DNA of 64,000 nt from G963665975 sp963665975 (GTDB lineage Bacteria > Bacteroidota > Rhodothermia > Rhodothermales > Bin80): NCBI GenBank assembly GCA_963665975.1, contig OY762508.1, positions 2,666,001 through 2,730,000 of the forward strand. The letters run 5' to 3'. Below, piece after piece: positions 52,981-63,170 of the stretch (positions are counted from its first letter, which is position 1; every line of letters starts with the position of its first letter). Below the pieces are notes generated by a model, which saw only the letters and a program-made list of their open reading frames with translations, did no database searches and was not told the origin of the DNA. The position numbers and the translations under genes are program-made.

Positions 52981-53481
52981 TCAATAGAAGGTGGATCCAT
53001 CTTTTGGCGTTCTTATCCATTTGAGCGTGCCGCCGTGCATTGATGCGTCGCGCCAGGACAGGATCGGCAGATCAATGCGAGCCATGGCGGCGGTGGGGAA
53101 GCGAGCTACCTCCTGACTTGTTAGCGTTTGGATGGCCCTCGAGCACGTCGGCTCATGGCCGATCAGCATTAGGGACTGCGTGGCATCCGGCTCCTGGTGC
53201 AAGAGGACAATGATGTCGTCCAGCGAAGCGCCGTAGAGCTGTGAAGTAATTCGGGAGGACGCGTTCCACGAATCTGCTTCCGTCGCGTGCTGCAGAGTCT
53301 GCCTTGTGCGCGTTGCCGAGGAACATATGATGCTGTCGGGCAGGGAATCCGTCGTGGCGAGCCACAGGCCCATGTCCCGCGCAGCCTTGCGCCCGCGCCG
53401 CGCCAGCGGCCGATCATGGTCGTGTGCGTAGTCGGCGCCCCAGTCCGACTTGCCATGGCGAAAAAAGAGGAGGGATTTCAT
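52981..53481 (-). CDS. sixA: SixA-like histidine phosphatase
   Basis: 166 residues, histidine phosphatase superfamily branch 1. It begins MKSLLFFRHGKSDW with the active RHG, then DHDRPLARRGRKAA, SSATRTRQT and a second His in LMLIGHEPT. SixA removes phosphate from histidine phosphotransfer proteins. The identity of the partner is unknown. Its stop lies next to that of the S9 gene (convergent, no gap), and it follows the methyltransferase gene on its own strand after 37 bases. Confidence 0.9.
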   Translation of the reverse strand: MKSLLFFRHGKSDWGADYAHDHDRPLARRGRKAARDMGLWLATTDSLPDSIICSSATRTRQTLQHATEADSWNASSRITSQLYGASLDDIIVLLHQEPDATQSLMLIGHEPTCSRAIQTLTSQEVARFPTAAMARIDLPILSWRDASMHGGTLKWIRTPKDGSTFY

Positions 53482-53518
53482 ATCGCGATGGAGGCGCTGA
53501 CATGCTGCCGATGCGCCG

Positions 53519-54337
53519 CTACTTGCGTGCGATCACCTGCCCCCACGCGAATGCGCCGAGGGAGGATGGATCATTTCTCCAGGTGTCAAGGCTTTCACTC
53601 CAGGTATTCACCTCTTCTTGCGTGGCAATCCCGGATTGGAGGAATGCCTCAATTGTCGAAGGCGCAAACACCCATCCCTTGGCAAACCCATGCAGGAATG
53701 CGATGTCATCAGGAGTAATAAATGACTCGAACATGAGCACCATGTCGGCCTCTGAAAACCCTGCTTCCAGCACGTGTCGCTTGAGCTCTTTGCCCATAGC
53801 AGGGTGTCCGCCATTGGCGGCGAGCAGTTGCCCGAATCCCTCGAATCCGCCACCAATGTCTGGTTCGAAAAAGCTCGAGGCCACAATCATTTCCCGGCTG
53901 GAAAGTATCCCGCCGGGCTTGAGGACGCGATAAACCTCGGATAGTGATCCCACGGTATCCGGCACATGCATGAGCACCGCGTTGCAATGTGCGACATCGA
54001 AAGAATTGTCCTCGAACGGCAACTCGGTGACCGACCCTACGTGAAAATGAGCATTTGTGTGCTCCCCTGCCTGGGCGGCTGCTTGCGCAATTTTGATTTG
54101 AGACTCTTCCGTATCAATACCGTGCAGTTCGCCGGGATCTGCTGCGGAAGCCAGCCCTACAGAGATCGTTCCGGGACCGCACCCAAAATCCAGCACGCGC
54201 ATGCCGGGCTTGATAAGGGGTAACAGGAGTGCGGCATCCTTGGACGCGCTACGGCGACGTAGAAGGACTTGGAACTCTTCCGCATAGCCCATGGTGTAGG
54301 TGTCTGCGGTGGATTGTTGTGTGCTTATGTCAGACAT
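53519..54337 (-). CDS. Class I SAM-dependent methyltransferase
   Basis: 272 residues. Motif I is VLDFGCGPGTISVGLA near 48-63, followed by GELHGIDTEESQI and the post-I region FEDNSFDVAHCNAVLMHV (an UbiE/Coq5-like pattern). The C-terminal half, with FESFITPDDIAFLHGFAKGW, is specific but not one I can tie to a substrate. The product is probably cytoplasmic. Start ATG at 54337. It may be co-transcribed with the sixA-like gene. Confidence 0.85.
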   Translation of the reverse strand: MSDISTQQSTADTYTMGYAEEFQVLLRRRSASKDAALLLPLIKPGMRVLDFGCGPGTISVGLASAADPGELHGIDTEESQIKIAQAAAQAGEHTNAHFHVGSVTELPFEDNSFDVAHCNAVLMHVPDTVGSLSEVYRVLKPGGILSSREMIVASSFFEPDIGGGFEGFGQLLAANGGHPAMGKELKRHVLEAGFSEADMVLMFESFITPDDIAFLHGFAKGWVFAPSTIEAFLQSGIATQEEVNTWSESLDTWRNDPSSLGAFAWGQVIARK

Positions 54338-54566
54338 TGTTAAGATGGTAATGACGCTATTGGATTGACTACGCAGTGAGGCTGGATCATGCCGCGGTCA
54401 AAAATGCGACAATTGACGGTGACAGGCAAGTCCCCAAACCAGGTACGTCCGTGTTCGTTACGACTGTTGCAAGTCAAAGCGCGTGGGCGATCAGGGATGG
54501 GTCGCAGACAGCGCATCCTGGACTCCTCTCCTGGCAGAATACGACTCATGGATTAGGACACGACAC

Positions 54567-55649
54567 ATGGATATTATACCGGATTGGGCGCCTGGCCTCC
54601 ACCCAATGGTGGTGCATTTCCCGATTGTCCTCCTTATTGTGGCTGTGTTGCTCGATGGCGTTACCCTGATGGTGCGTCGCCAAGTGGAGCTACGCATGGT
54701 GGTGCTCGTCACCTATGTACTCGGCGCGATAGCAGCACTTGCAGGCTTCCTGACGGGACGCCAGGCAGCCGATAGTGTGCTGCTGGAAGGGTCAGCCAAC
54801 ACTGCGCTCACAGACCACGCGGATCAGGCGGCCATGCTCCTGTGGTTTTATGGCGTTTATGCTGTAGTACGCATCGTGTTGCACTACTGGGATCCGAAGG
54901 CTACGCATCGATGGGTGTGGATTTCCGTGTTTATTGTGGGCGCCTCGGGCCTGTACCTGGTCGTAGAAACAGGTACCAGAGGTGCTCGCCTCGTATTCGA
55001 ACACGGTGTGGGGGTGGATAAGGTTACGGAACTGTCGAGCATGCTGGAAATGCAGCAGGCGGAGCTGGATCGGTCACGTGGACAGGCGGCAGGGCCGCAA
55101 GTGCAGGAGAACGGATCCTGGCGGTGGATGCCTGGCAGGTATGCCGGCGAAGCACTAAGTGAGGCGTTCCTGTTCCATGCAGGGCAACCGGAGCGGCTGG
55201 AAACCGAAATGCGCGTTGGCGCCAATGAGGATTCGATTCTGGCTATCACTCTTGTGGAAACCCCGGTGTTCTTCGTATTCGACGAGTCTCTTGGCAGCCT
55301 GCAGATTGACGTGAAGCTGGCCGTGCATGCATTTAACGGAAATCTGCGGATCGTGCATCATGTCCAGGATGCACAGAATTACTATTACACGGAGATTGGC
55401 GGCGGCGCGATGCGGCAGGGCAGCATCCTAAACGGACAGATCGACATAATGCAGGAGATGCCTTTTGCCGCAGACGGCGAGCACGATATTCGGGTAGTGG
55501 TTGACAGGACTCACTTCAGGGCGTATGCCGATGGTGCCCTCATCACGCACGGGCATGGCCCGGCGCCAGAGCAGGGACCGGTAGGCTTGCGCCTGGAAGG
55601 GTTGGGCACGGTGCAGCTGGGAGACATTACCGTGCAGGCCTTACGGTAG
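54567..55649 (+). CDS. DUF2231-type membrane protein with a periplasmic lectin-like domain
   Basis: 361 residues from ATG at 54567, with TTAGGA about eight bases upstream. The start DIIPDWAPGLHPMVVHFPIV is the DUF2231 pattern (heme or redox-linked membrane domain). Four helices follow to about 145. After a linker of about 40 residues (MLEMQQAELDRSRGQAAGPQ) comes a beta-rich domain with EIGGGAMRQGSILNGQ and VVVDRTHFRAYADG, typical of concanavalin or 3-keto-disaccharide hydrolase-like jelly rolls. The role is unknown; it may sense or bind sugars at the outer face of the inner membrane. Confidence 0.75.
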   Translation: MDIIPDWAPGLHPMVVHFPIVLLIVAVLLDGVTLMVRRQVELRMVVLVTYVLGAIAALAGFLTGRQAADSVLLEGSANTALTDHADQAAMLLWFYGVYAVVRIVLHYWDPKATHRWVWISVFIVGASGLYLVVETGTRGARLVFEHGVGVDKVTELSSMLEMQQAELDRSRGQAAGPQVQENGSWRWMPGRYAGEALSEAFLFHAGQPERLETEMRVGANEDSILAITLVETPVFFVFDESLGSLQIDVKLAVHAFNGNLRIVHHVQDAQNYYYTEIGGGAMRQGSILNGQIDIMQEMPFAADGEHDIRVVVDRTHFRAYADGALITHGHGPAPEQGPVGLRLEGLGTVQLGDITVQALR

Positions 55650-55796
55650 CACGGGAATCTCGGTCAAGCGTAGTCTCTTGGCCCGGCATCTGCCATCCTG
55701 TCACAGTGGTGGAGGTTGGTATACTTTTCGTCCGGCAGTAGAGCGAGGAAGCAGGAGACCGAATCCTGCCAATGTTACCGCAACACGGACAGACTG

Positions 55797-58495
55797 ATGG
55801 ATCTGCAGAAATTTACTGTAAAGGCACAGGACGCGGTGCGCCGCGGGCTTGAGATAGCAGCCGCGCAGGGGCACCAGGGGCTCGAGCCGCCGCACCTCAT
55901 GCAAGCGTTTCTTGCCGATCCTGGCGGCATTGCCGTGACGATACTTCAGAAATTGGATGTCAACCTGGAATTTGTGGAGGCCAGGGTCGCAGAGGCTTTG
56001 AGCAAGCTCCCGGTGGTTTCCGGGGCCAGCGTTTCCGGACACTATATCGGTGAGGCCGCGAAACGGGTTTTCGATCGGGCGCTTGCCGAGGCCGGAATCC
56101 TGCAGGATGAGTATGTGAGCAGCGAGCACCTCTTAATAGCGCTCACAGCGTCCAAGGGAGCAGTCGGCGACGCATTACGCACGCAAGGCGTGACGAAAGA
56201 GCACATCCTGGGCGTAATCAAAGAGGTGCGCGGAGGCCAGCGCGTCACTGACAAGCATGCCGAGGATCGTTACCAGGCGCTCGAGAGGTTCACACGCAAC
56301 CTCAACGCTTTGGCAGCCGGGGGCAAGATTGATCCGGTAATAGGCCGGGACGAAGAAATCCGTCGCGTACTCCAGATCCTGTCGCGGCGCACCAAGAACA
56401 ACCCCGTGCTTATCGGCGAGCCTGGCGTAGGCAAGACAGCGATAGCCGAAGGCATCGCCATTCGCATCGTACAGGGCGATGTGCCGGAGGGGCTGAAGAC
56501 AAAATCGCTCCACGCCCTGGATATGGGAGCACTGATTGCGGGAGCAAAATATCGTGGAGAGTTCGAAGATCGTCTCAAGGCCGTGGTCAAGGAGGTGTCA
56601 GGCTCGGACGGACAGATCCTGCTGTTCATCGACGAGATTCATACGCTCGTAGGCGCTGGCGCCGCCGAAGGGGCCATGGATGCGGCCAATATCCTGAAGC
56701 CAGCCCTCGCGCGAGGGGATCTCCGCGCGATCGGCGCTACGACGCTCGATGAGTATCGTAAGTACCTGGAAAAGGACAAGGCACTGGAACGGCGGTTTCA
56801 AACGATAGTGGTTGACGAGCCAAACGTAGAAGACTCGATTTCAATCCTGCGCGGCATCAAAGAGCGTTATGAGGTGCATCACGGCGTGCGCATCACGGAC
56901 GGCGCGCTCATTGCGGCCGCCGAGCTCAGCCATCGCTACATTTCGGATCGCTTTCTTCCGGACAAGGCCATCGACCTGGTCGACGAAGCGATGGCCCGCC
57001 TCCGGATTGAAATTGATTCGCTGCCAGAAGAAATCGATAACCTGGAGCGGCAAATTCGGCAGTTGGAAATAGAGCGGGAGGCGATCAAGCGTGAAGAGGA
57101 TACCGACAAGCTCTCTGCGATTGAAGAGCAGTTGGCCAATTTAGAGGCAGACCGTGACGAATACAGGGCGCGCTGGGTGCAGGAAAAGGAATTGATCAAG
57201 GATATCCGGGATGCGAAAGAGAAGATCGAACAGCTTCGGAACGAGGACGAGGCGCTGGTCCGGCAGGGCGCCTACGAAAGAGTCGCCGAAATCCGCCACG
57301 GCCACATTCCGAGACTGGAGCAGAGCATCGCGGAAGCCCAGGAAAAGCTGGCTTCCGTACAGCAGTACGGCGCGCTACTAAAAGAGGAAGTCGACAGTGA
57401 AGACATTGCGGAAATCGTCTCACGGTGGACGAGCGTGCCGGTGACACGCATGCTTGAGAGCGAACGGGCCAAGCTTCAGCGAATCGAACAGGAGTTGCGC
57501 AAACGGGTGGTAGGGCAGGATGAGGCTCTTCACGTGATTGCAAACGCCGTTCGGCGCGGGCGTGCGGGCTTGCAAGAGGCAGGAAGGCCGATCGGGTCAT
57601 TCATCTTTCTGGGCTCGACCGGGGTGGGGAAGACGGAACTGGCGAAGGCGCTCGCCGCATTTCTATTCAACGACGAAAATGCGCTCGTGCGTATCGACAT
57701 GAGCGAGTACCAGGAGCGACACACGGTGAGTCGACTGGTGGGGGCTCCTCCCGGCTACGTCGGCTATGATGACGGAGGGCAACTGACCGAGCAGGTGCGC
57801 CGCAAGCCATACTCGGTGGTGCTGTTGGATGAAATTGAAAAGGCGCACCGGAAGTGTTTAACATCCTGCTTCAGGTGCTCGACGATGGCCGTCTTACCGA
57901 CAACAGGGGGCGCGTGGCGGATTTCAAGAACACGATCATCATCATGACGAGCAATATCGGTTCGGATCTGCTGCAGCAACGCATCGAGGCCATGGGCGGT
58001 GAGCTCTCCAGCGAGGCAGGCGAGCAGTTGCAGCGGGAAATCCTCGGCCTCCTAAAGCAGCGCCTCCGCCCTGAATTCCTGAATCGTATCGACGAAACAG
58101 TCCTGTTTAACCAACTTGCCCAGGATCAGATCAGGCGGGTCGTAGAAATCCAGTTCGGAACTATCCAGGCTCTGGCCGAACGTAGTCACGGCATCCAGCT
58201 TATTCTCAGCCCGGAGGCAAGGGACTATCTCGCAGTGCGGGGCTATGACCCGGCGTTCGGGGCGCGGCCGGTCAAGAGGGTGCTGCAGCGCGAGATTACA
58301 AACAAATTAGCCGAGGAGGTACTCTCAGGGTGGGTGGCAGATGGCCGGACGGTTTCCATTGACGTAGCCGCCAGCGGTGAGGGGCTGACGTTCTCATTCG
58401 AAGACAACAAGGCTTCGGACTTCGATTCTTACGCTCCTGACACACACGATAAGAATGATACAATAACGGCTATTCACGACCAGCAGTCATTTTGA
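55797..58495 (+). pseudogene. clpB: ClpB disaggregase with a one-base frameshift in the second ATPase domain
   Basis: The full product would be about 899 residues. ClpB, with DnaK, pulls apart protein aggregates. It starts MDLQKFTVKAQDAVRRGLEI (Clp N domain) and has GEPGVGKTAIAEGIA in the first ATPase domain, a long coiled-coil middle domain near residues 400-540, and GSTGVGKTELAKALA in the second. At 57848-57849 the reading frame is lost: KAHR ends where KAHPEVFNILLQV is expected, and one more C in CC would restore it. The rest continues in the other frame from about 57850 (VFNILLQVLDDGRLTDNRGR) to 58495. ClpB is widely kept, so a sequencing or assembly error is likely. Confidence 0.92.
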
Positions 58496-58651
58496 TCTAC
58501 GTGTAAGAAAAATAAATGCAATATATTACAGTAATGACCTGACTTTCCTACAAAACACCCAAACGAACTTGCAAAACGGCTTTCCAAGTCGTTAATTGCA
58601 TATCCAGTTCCGCATACTGGCAGTGTTTTCGGTGGGGCTTTCCACCACGGC

Positions 58652-61600
58652 ATGTATTTAAGTAAGCTCAGACTGCACGGGTTCAAGAGTTTTGCGTTGC
58701 CGACCGAGTTGCGCTTCGATCCCGGGATTACGGCAATTGTGGGCCCCAACGGATGTGGCAAGTCCAACGTCGTAGACGCCATCCGATGGGTGATTGGGGA
58801 GCAGCGTGCACGCATTTTGCGGTCCGCGAAGATGGACAGTGTCATATTCAACGGGAGCGCCAAGCGGCGGCCGTTGGCCATGGCAGAGGTAGAATTGACC
58901 ATAGAGAACACCCATGGGACGCTGCCTGTCGAGTATTCCGAGGTCACGCTTGGTAGGCGTCTGTATCGGTCTGGAGATTCCGAATACCTGCTCAACGGTG
59001 TGGCTTGCCGATTGCGCGATGTGACCGACCTCTTCATGGACACCGGCATGGGGGCTGGCGCCTATTCGGTCATCGAATTGAAGATGATCGAGGAGATTTT
59101 GTCGGATAATGCGCAGGATCGACGGCATCTGTTTGAGGAAGCAGCTGGAATAACCAAGTACAAGCAGCGGCGTGCGCAGGCACTGCGCAAGCTGGACGGC
59201 ACGCAGGCCGATTTGGCGCGTCTGCGTGATGTGCGGGACGAAATCGAAAAACGCGTGCGTAGCCTGAAGCGTCAGGCCGCGACGGCTGCTCGATACAACA
59301 CGCACCAGGATCGGGTGTGTGCGCTGGAGGCGGTCCTGGCCCAGCGGGAGTATGATCGTCTCGTGTGGCAGGAGGAGGAATTGGGAGCCAAGATTCGGCG
59401 ATTGAAGGACACGCTTTCCGGGTTTGCCGCACGAATCGGAGTAGAAGAAGCGGAGCGACAGGCCTTGCGCAAGCAGCACGTGGACCATGAAGGCCACCTT
59501 ACAGCTAGCAGGCAACAGCTAAGCAGGCATTTGAACACGGTTCGAGATCTGGAGGCCGATCTCAGGCTGGAACAGGAGCGCCTGCAGACGGCTGGGCGTG
59601 ACCGCGAGCGGACAGGAAAGGAAGTGGAGGACACGCGCACACGTAAGGAGGCCCTTGAGTCCAGGCGGGGGGAGCTACTAGTAGCGATTAGCGAAGCCGA
59701 GCCGGTCCTGGAAGAGGCCCAAAAGCGGTTGCATGCCGCCCGCCAAGCGCGAGATCGGGCACGCAACGCGTCTGAGGCCCAGCGCCAGACCCTGCGCAGC
59801 GTGCGCAAGCGTGAGGCCGAAGCTGGAAAACAGCGGGCGGACAGTCTGCGCCAGGCGGATCAGCTCGCCAACCGAATGGAGCTGCTAGCCAGAGAGATGA
59901 CCCGCCTGCGGGAACTGGAGACTGCGCTCGAGGCCTCCGAAGCAGACATTTCTGCAGAGGATCAGGCTGCCAGCCAGCGCCTGGCCGCTGCCAGGACAGC
60001 ACTCAGCGATGCCCGGGAACACCTGGCAGCTGTGGAAGCAGAATCTGACGTGGTGTGGCGGGCCCTTGAGAAGACGGGCAATGCCATCCACGATGTGGAG
60101 CGCGTGCATGCGGCGAAGGTCGCGGAGCGGGATCTGCTCCAGGGACTGCTCGCCTCCTATGAGGATTTTCCAAATGCCGTGCGCTTTCTGTCAGAGAAGG
60201 GCGCGAGCCCCCTCGTGACCATCAGCGACGTGCTGACGTGCGACGAGCCCTATCGCGCCGCACTCGACGCGGCGCTTGGCTCCTGGGGAACATGCCTGGT
60301 AGTGCAGACCGATGCAGAAGCCCAGCAGGCCGTAGCACTACTCAGGGAGGAGGACAAGGGGCGTGCACTGTTCTTGGTGATGGATCGGTTAACAACTGCT
60401 GTGCCGGATGTCGAAGCCTGCTCCAGACCTGGACTGCTTCCGCTGTCGGATTGCGTAGTGGCGTCAAGTTCTCAGTACGCTCCTTTGGGGCGCGTTCTTT
60501 TGCAGCATGTGTGCTACGTCGACACGCTCGAGGAGGCGCAGTCTGTGCTGGCAAAGGCGCCGGAAAGCCCAGCACGCTTTGTTACTGCGCGTGGAGAATG
60601 GCTCGACGAGCAAGGATTTGTCTATGCGGGCAGCGACGCGATCAAGGAATCGCCGGGAGCCGAGCGCATGGCGCGCCGCAAACGGCTCGCTGCCACACTG
60701 GACGCGTTGATCGCACTGGAGAGCAAACAGTCGGCGCTCGTAGAGGACCGCGACCAGCGCATCCAGGCCTTGCAAGCTATTCCGCTGGACGAGGCGCGTG
60801 ATGCCGCCTCCCGTATGATGCAGGCATTTGTCGATGCCGAGCGAGTGGCCGAGCGAGCGGCCGATCGGCATGATGATCTGCGCAGGCAGCGCAGTGACGT
60901 GGAGGCGCAATTGCAGGCGACTTCGGCGGCCATGGAAGTCACAGAGCAATCTGTGGACACGCCTCGATTGGCGGTGAGAGAGGCGGAACAGGCACTCGAG
61001 AGCTTGCAGCGATTGATCGTGGCGGCAGAGCAGGATCTCCAGGCAGCGGAGCAGGAAAGCCTGGCGGCCCAGGATCGATTCAACAGGGCGGGCATTGACG
61101 CAAGCCATGCGCGTAACCGCGTCGAGGGATTACAACGTGATGTGGCCCGCCTCCTGGAAGAAACAGCGGACATGGAGCGGCGCATGCTACGGCGCGAGGG
61201 ATACCTCGAAAGCCTCGGAGAAACCATGCGAACTGCGAGGGGCCGCATCGAAGACCTGGATACTCTGCTGCGTACCGAACGGAGTAACCGCACGGCGCTG
61301 GAAGATGCGGTGGCGGCGGATCGCACCAGGCTCATGCAGACGCGCGTAGACACGGAGCGAGCTGAAAATCGACTCAAGAAGCTGCGGCGGCTCCGTGAGG
61401 AGACGGTGCAGGAAGAACACGCCCATGCTGTTCAGCAGGCATCCCTGCAGGCGCAGCGGGAGCAACTCACGACCAGCATCCAGGAGAAATTGAATATTGA
61501 ATTCGGTGCAGAACGCGTGCCAATAGAGGAAGACTTCGATGAGGACACAGCGCGGGAAGAACTTGTAGCGTTGCAGGACAAGATGCGGCAGATGGGCAGC

Positions 61601-62209
61601 GTAAATGCACTTGCACTTGAGGAATTCGAGACGGAGAGCGAACGCCTGGAATTCATGACCGCCCAATGTGCGGATCTCGAAATGGCAGAGGGAACGTTGC
61701 TGGAGACGATTTCCGAAATTAATGCGACAGCCGCCGAGCGCTTTACGGAAACCTATACCGCGATTCGCGCGAACTTCAGGAACTTGTTCGAGGACCTGTT
61801 CGGGCACGATGCCAGCGCCGATCTGGATCTCGCCGAACCGGACCAGCCACTGGAATCGCCGATCCACATCATGGCCAAACCCCGCGGAAAGCGGCCGATC
61901 AACATCGCGCAGCTCTCAAGTGGAGAAAAGACACTCACCGCTATTGCGCTTCTCTTCGCCATATATCTGGTGAAGCCCAGCCCGTTCTGTTTCCTGGATG
62001 AGGTCGACGCTCCGCTGGACGATTCCAACATCGACCGGTTCATGCGCCTCATTCGACGGTTCTCGCTGGACACGCAGTTCATCTTGGTGACGCACAACAA
62101 ACGCACGATGGAGATGGCCGATCGCCTGTATGGGATCACGATGCAGGAGCAGGGACTCTCCCGCATGGTCGGGGTGCGCTTTGAGGAGGCGATGGCCTAC
62201 GTCGGCTAG
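58652..62209 (+). CDS. smc: Chromosome segregation SMC ATPase
   Basis: 1185 residues. SMC dimers compact and organise the chromosome with ScpA and ScpB. The N-terminal Walker A GPNGCGKSNVVDA near 31 and the C-terminal signature LSSGEKTLTAIALLFAI with Walker B FCFLDEVDAPLDD near 1110 form the head. Two coiled coils of about 330 and 430 residues surround a hinge near residues 515 to 640 (ASPLVTISDVLTCDEPYR and onward). Start ATG at 58652. scpA and scpB are not next to it in this window. Its stop overlaps that of the Rid gene by four bases (tail to tail). Confidence 0.96.
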   Translation: MYLSKLRLHGFKSFALPTELRFDPGITAIVGPNGCGKSNVVDAIRWVIGEQRARILRSAKMDSVIFNGSAKRRPLAMAEVELTIENTHGTLPVEYSEVTLGRRLYRSGDSEYLLNGVACRLRDVTDLFMDTGMGAGAYSVIELKMIEEILSDNAQDRRHLFEEAAGITKYKQRRAQALRKLDGTQADLARLRDVRDEIEKRVRSLKRQAATAARYNTHQDRVCALEAVLAQREYDRLVWQEEELGAKIRRLKDTLSGFAARIGVEEAERQALRKQHVDHEGHLTASRQQLSRHLNTVRDLEADLRLEQERLQTAGRDRERTGKEVEDTRTRKEALESRRGELLVAISEAEPVLEEAQKRLHAARQARDRARNASEAQRQTLRSVRKREAEAGKQRADSLRQADQLANRMELLAREMTRLRELETALEASEADISAEDQAASQRLAAARTALSDAREHLAAVEAESDVVWRALEKTGNAIHDVERVHAAKVAERDLLQGLLASYEDFPNAVRFLSEKGASPLVTISDVLTCDEPYRAALDAALGSWGTCLVVQTDAEAQQAVALLREEDKGRALFLVMDRLTTAVPDVEACSRPGLLPLSDCVVASSSQYAPLGRVLLQHVCYVDTLEEAQSVLAKAPESPARFVTARGEWLDEQGFVYAGSDAIKESPGAERMARRKRLAATLDALIALESKQSALVEDRDQRIQALQAIPLDEARDAASRMMQAFVDAERVAERAADRHDDLRRQRSDVEAQLQATSAAMEVTEQSVDTPRLAVREAEQALESLQRLIVAAEQDLQAAEQESLAAQDRFNRAGIDASHARNRVEGLQRDVARLLEETADMERRMLRREGYLESLGETMRTARGRIEDLDTLLRTERSNRTALEDAVAADRTRLMQTRVDTERAENRLKKLRRLREETVQEEHAHAVQQASLQAQREQLTTSIQEKLNIEFGAERVPIEEDFDEDTAREELVALQDKMRQMGSVNALALEEFETESERLEFMTAQCADLEMAEGTLLETISEINATAAERFTETYTAIRANFRNLFEDLFGHDASADLDLAEPDQPLESPIHIMAKPRGKRPINIAQLSSGEKTLTAIALLFAIYLVKPSPFCFLDEVDAPLDDSNIDRFMRLIRRFSLDTQFILVTHNKRTMEMADRLYGITMQEQGLSRMVGVRFEEAMAYVG

Positions 62210-62619
62210 GCGGCCTCGTCCTGCACTACGGCGTCCGCTTCGATTTCCACGAGCATGTCAGGGTCGATGAGCCCGGCAACGGCAACCATGGTTGCCGCGG
62301 GGCGGACGTGAGCAAATGCTTCGCGATGGGCGCGGCCGATGTCTTCGGCATCATCGGCTATGTTGACGACGAATATCCGGGTGCGGACCACATCCTGCAT
62401 GGTGGCGCCAGCTTCGTGGAGCCCCGACTCGATGTTAGCCAGGATCTGTTTGGTCTGCTCGTATGCGCTGCCGATCCCTACGAGTTCTCCACTGCCCGGA
62501 TGAAAGGCTGTCGTCCCTGACACATATACATGCGTGCCGACGCGTACGGCACGGGCATACCCTACACGTGACTCCCAGGGACTGTTGGTCGTGACGATGC
62601 GGCGTGGCAAGGCAATCAC
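62206..62619 (-). CDS. Rid (YjgF/YER057c/UK114) family protein
   Basis: 137 residues with a start at GTG 62619. Rid proteins hydrolyse reactive enamine or imine intermediates; others have different roles. The pattern is typical: GYARAVRVGTHVYVSGTTAF, then EQTKQILANIESGLHEAG and VRTRIFVVNI, ending with AATMVAVAGLIDPDMLVEIE with an Arg or Glu pocket. The GTG lies in the upstream stop codon (GTGA), which supports translational coupling with the membrane protein gene, despite a longer frame being open upstream. Confidence 0.87.
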   Translation of the reverse strand: MIALPRRIVTTNSPWESRVGYARAVRVGTHVYVSGTTAFHPGSGELVGIGSAYEQTKQILANIESGLHEAGATMQDVVRTRIFVVNIADDAEDIGRAHREAFAHVRPAATMVAVAGLIDPDMLVEIEADAVVQDEAA

Positions 62620-63026
62620 GCGCGTACGCGCGGCGAAGCTACGATGCCTCTGACAGAAACTGTGACGAACCAGACACACAGGATGGCTGTGATGGCCTGT
62701 TCGACCGCTTGTTCCGGGTGCTCCACGTGGCTGCCTTGCAGGATAGCGGCCGTAATTGCTACTCCATCGACAGTAAACACGATGGCCAGAAAGGCCAGGC
62801 CCATGGTAACGTAGAGTAGCCGCCGATGCCAGCCACGAAAGTTGCGCACGAGGATCCCTGTCATGACGATCAGAAAACCCAATATTCCCGGCATGCGCGG
62901 AAAAACGGGGGCATCACTATACGTCGTGAGCACACCCGTGGCGAGGCTCAAAATGATGAGCAGGATACCCAACAGCAGGATATTGTTGGCTACCGCCTGC
63001 GGCGAGTCAAGCCTGACGTTGGTCAT
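62616..63026 (-). CDS. Small membrane protein of unknown function
   Basis: 136 residues from ATG at 63026 with about four hydrophobic helices (NILLLGILLIILSLATGVL, then ILGFLIVMTGILV, LLYVTMGLAFLAIVFTV and ITAILCVWFVTVSV). I do not recognise the family. It shares four bases with the start of the Rid gene (GTGA). An ATG at 63149 would lengthen the N-terminus by 41 residues and is less likely. Confidence 0.6.
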   Translation of the reverse strand: MTNVRLDSPQAVANNILLLGILLIILSLATGVLTTYSDAPVFPRMPGILGFLIVMTGILVRNFRGWHRRLLYVTMGLAFLAIVFTVDGVAITAAILQGSHVEHPEQAVEQAITAILCVWFVTVSVRGIVASPRVRA

Positions 63027-63170
63027 GGGAAAGAATGGGAGAAATCGTTCCGCATGTGGAGGAGGCGCAATTACGCCTCTGAAATAAAATATCAGAAAAG
63101 CGCTTTGCTTTGGCGTATGCTTTCCGAAGGAACAATGAATAATGACCACGGCACGCCGCTGGCCGCTCTC

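Noticed and set aside
55650..55796. CIRCE element or heat-shock operator before clpB
   Set aside because: No match to the CIRCE inverted repeat (TTAGCACTC-N9-GAGTGCTAA).
55797..58495. Two separate Clp genes or programmed frameshifting in clpB
   Set aside because: There is no slippery heptamer or start signal at the break, and one added base restores the conserved sequence. Error or mutation is simpler.
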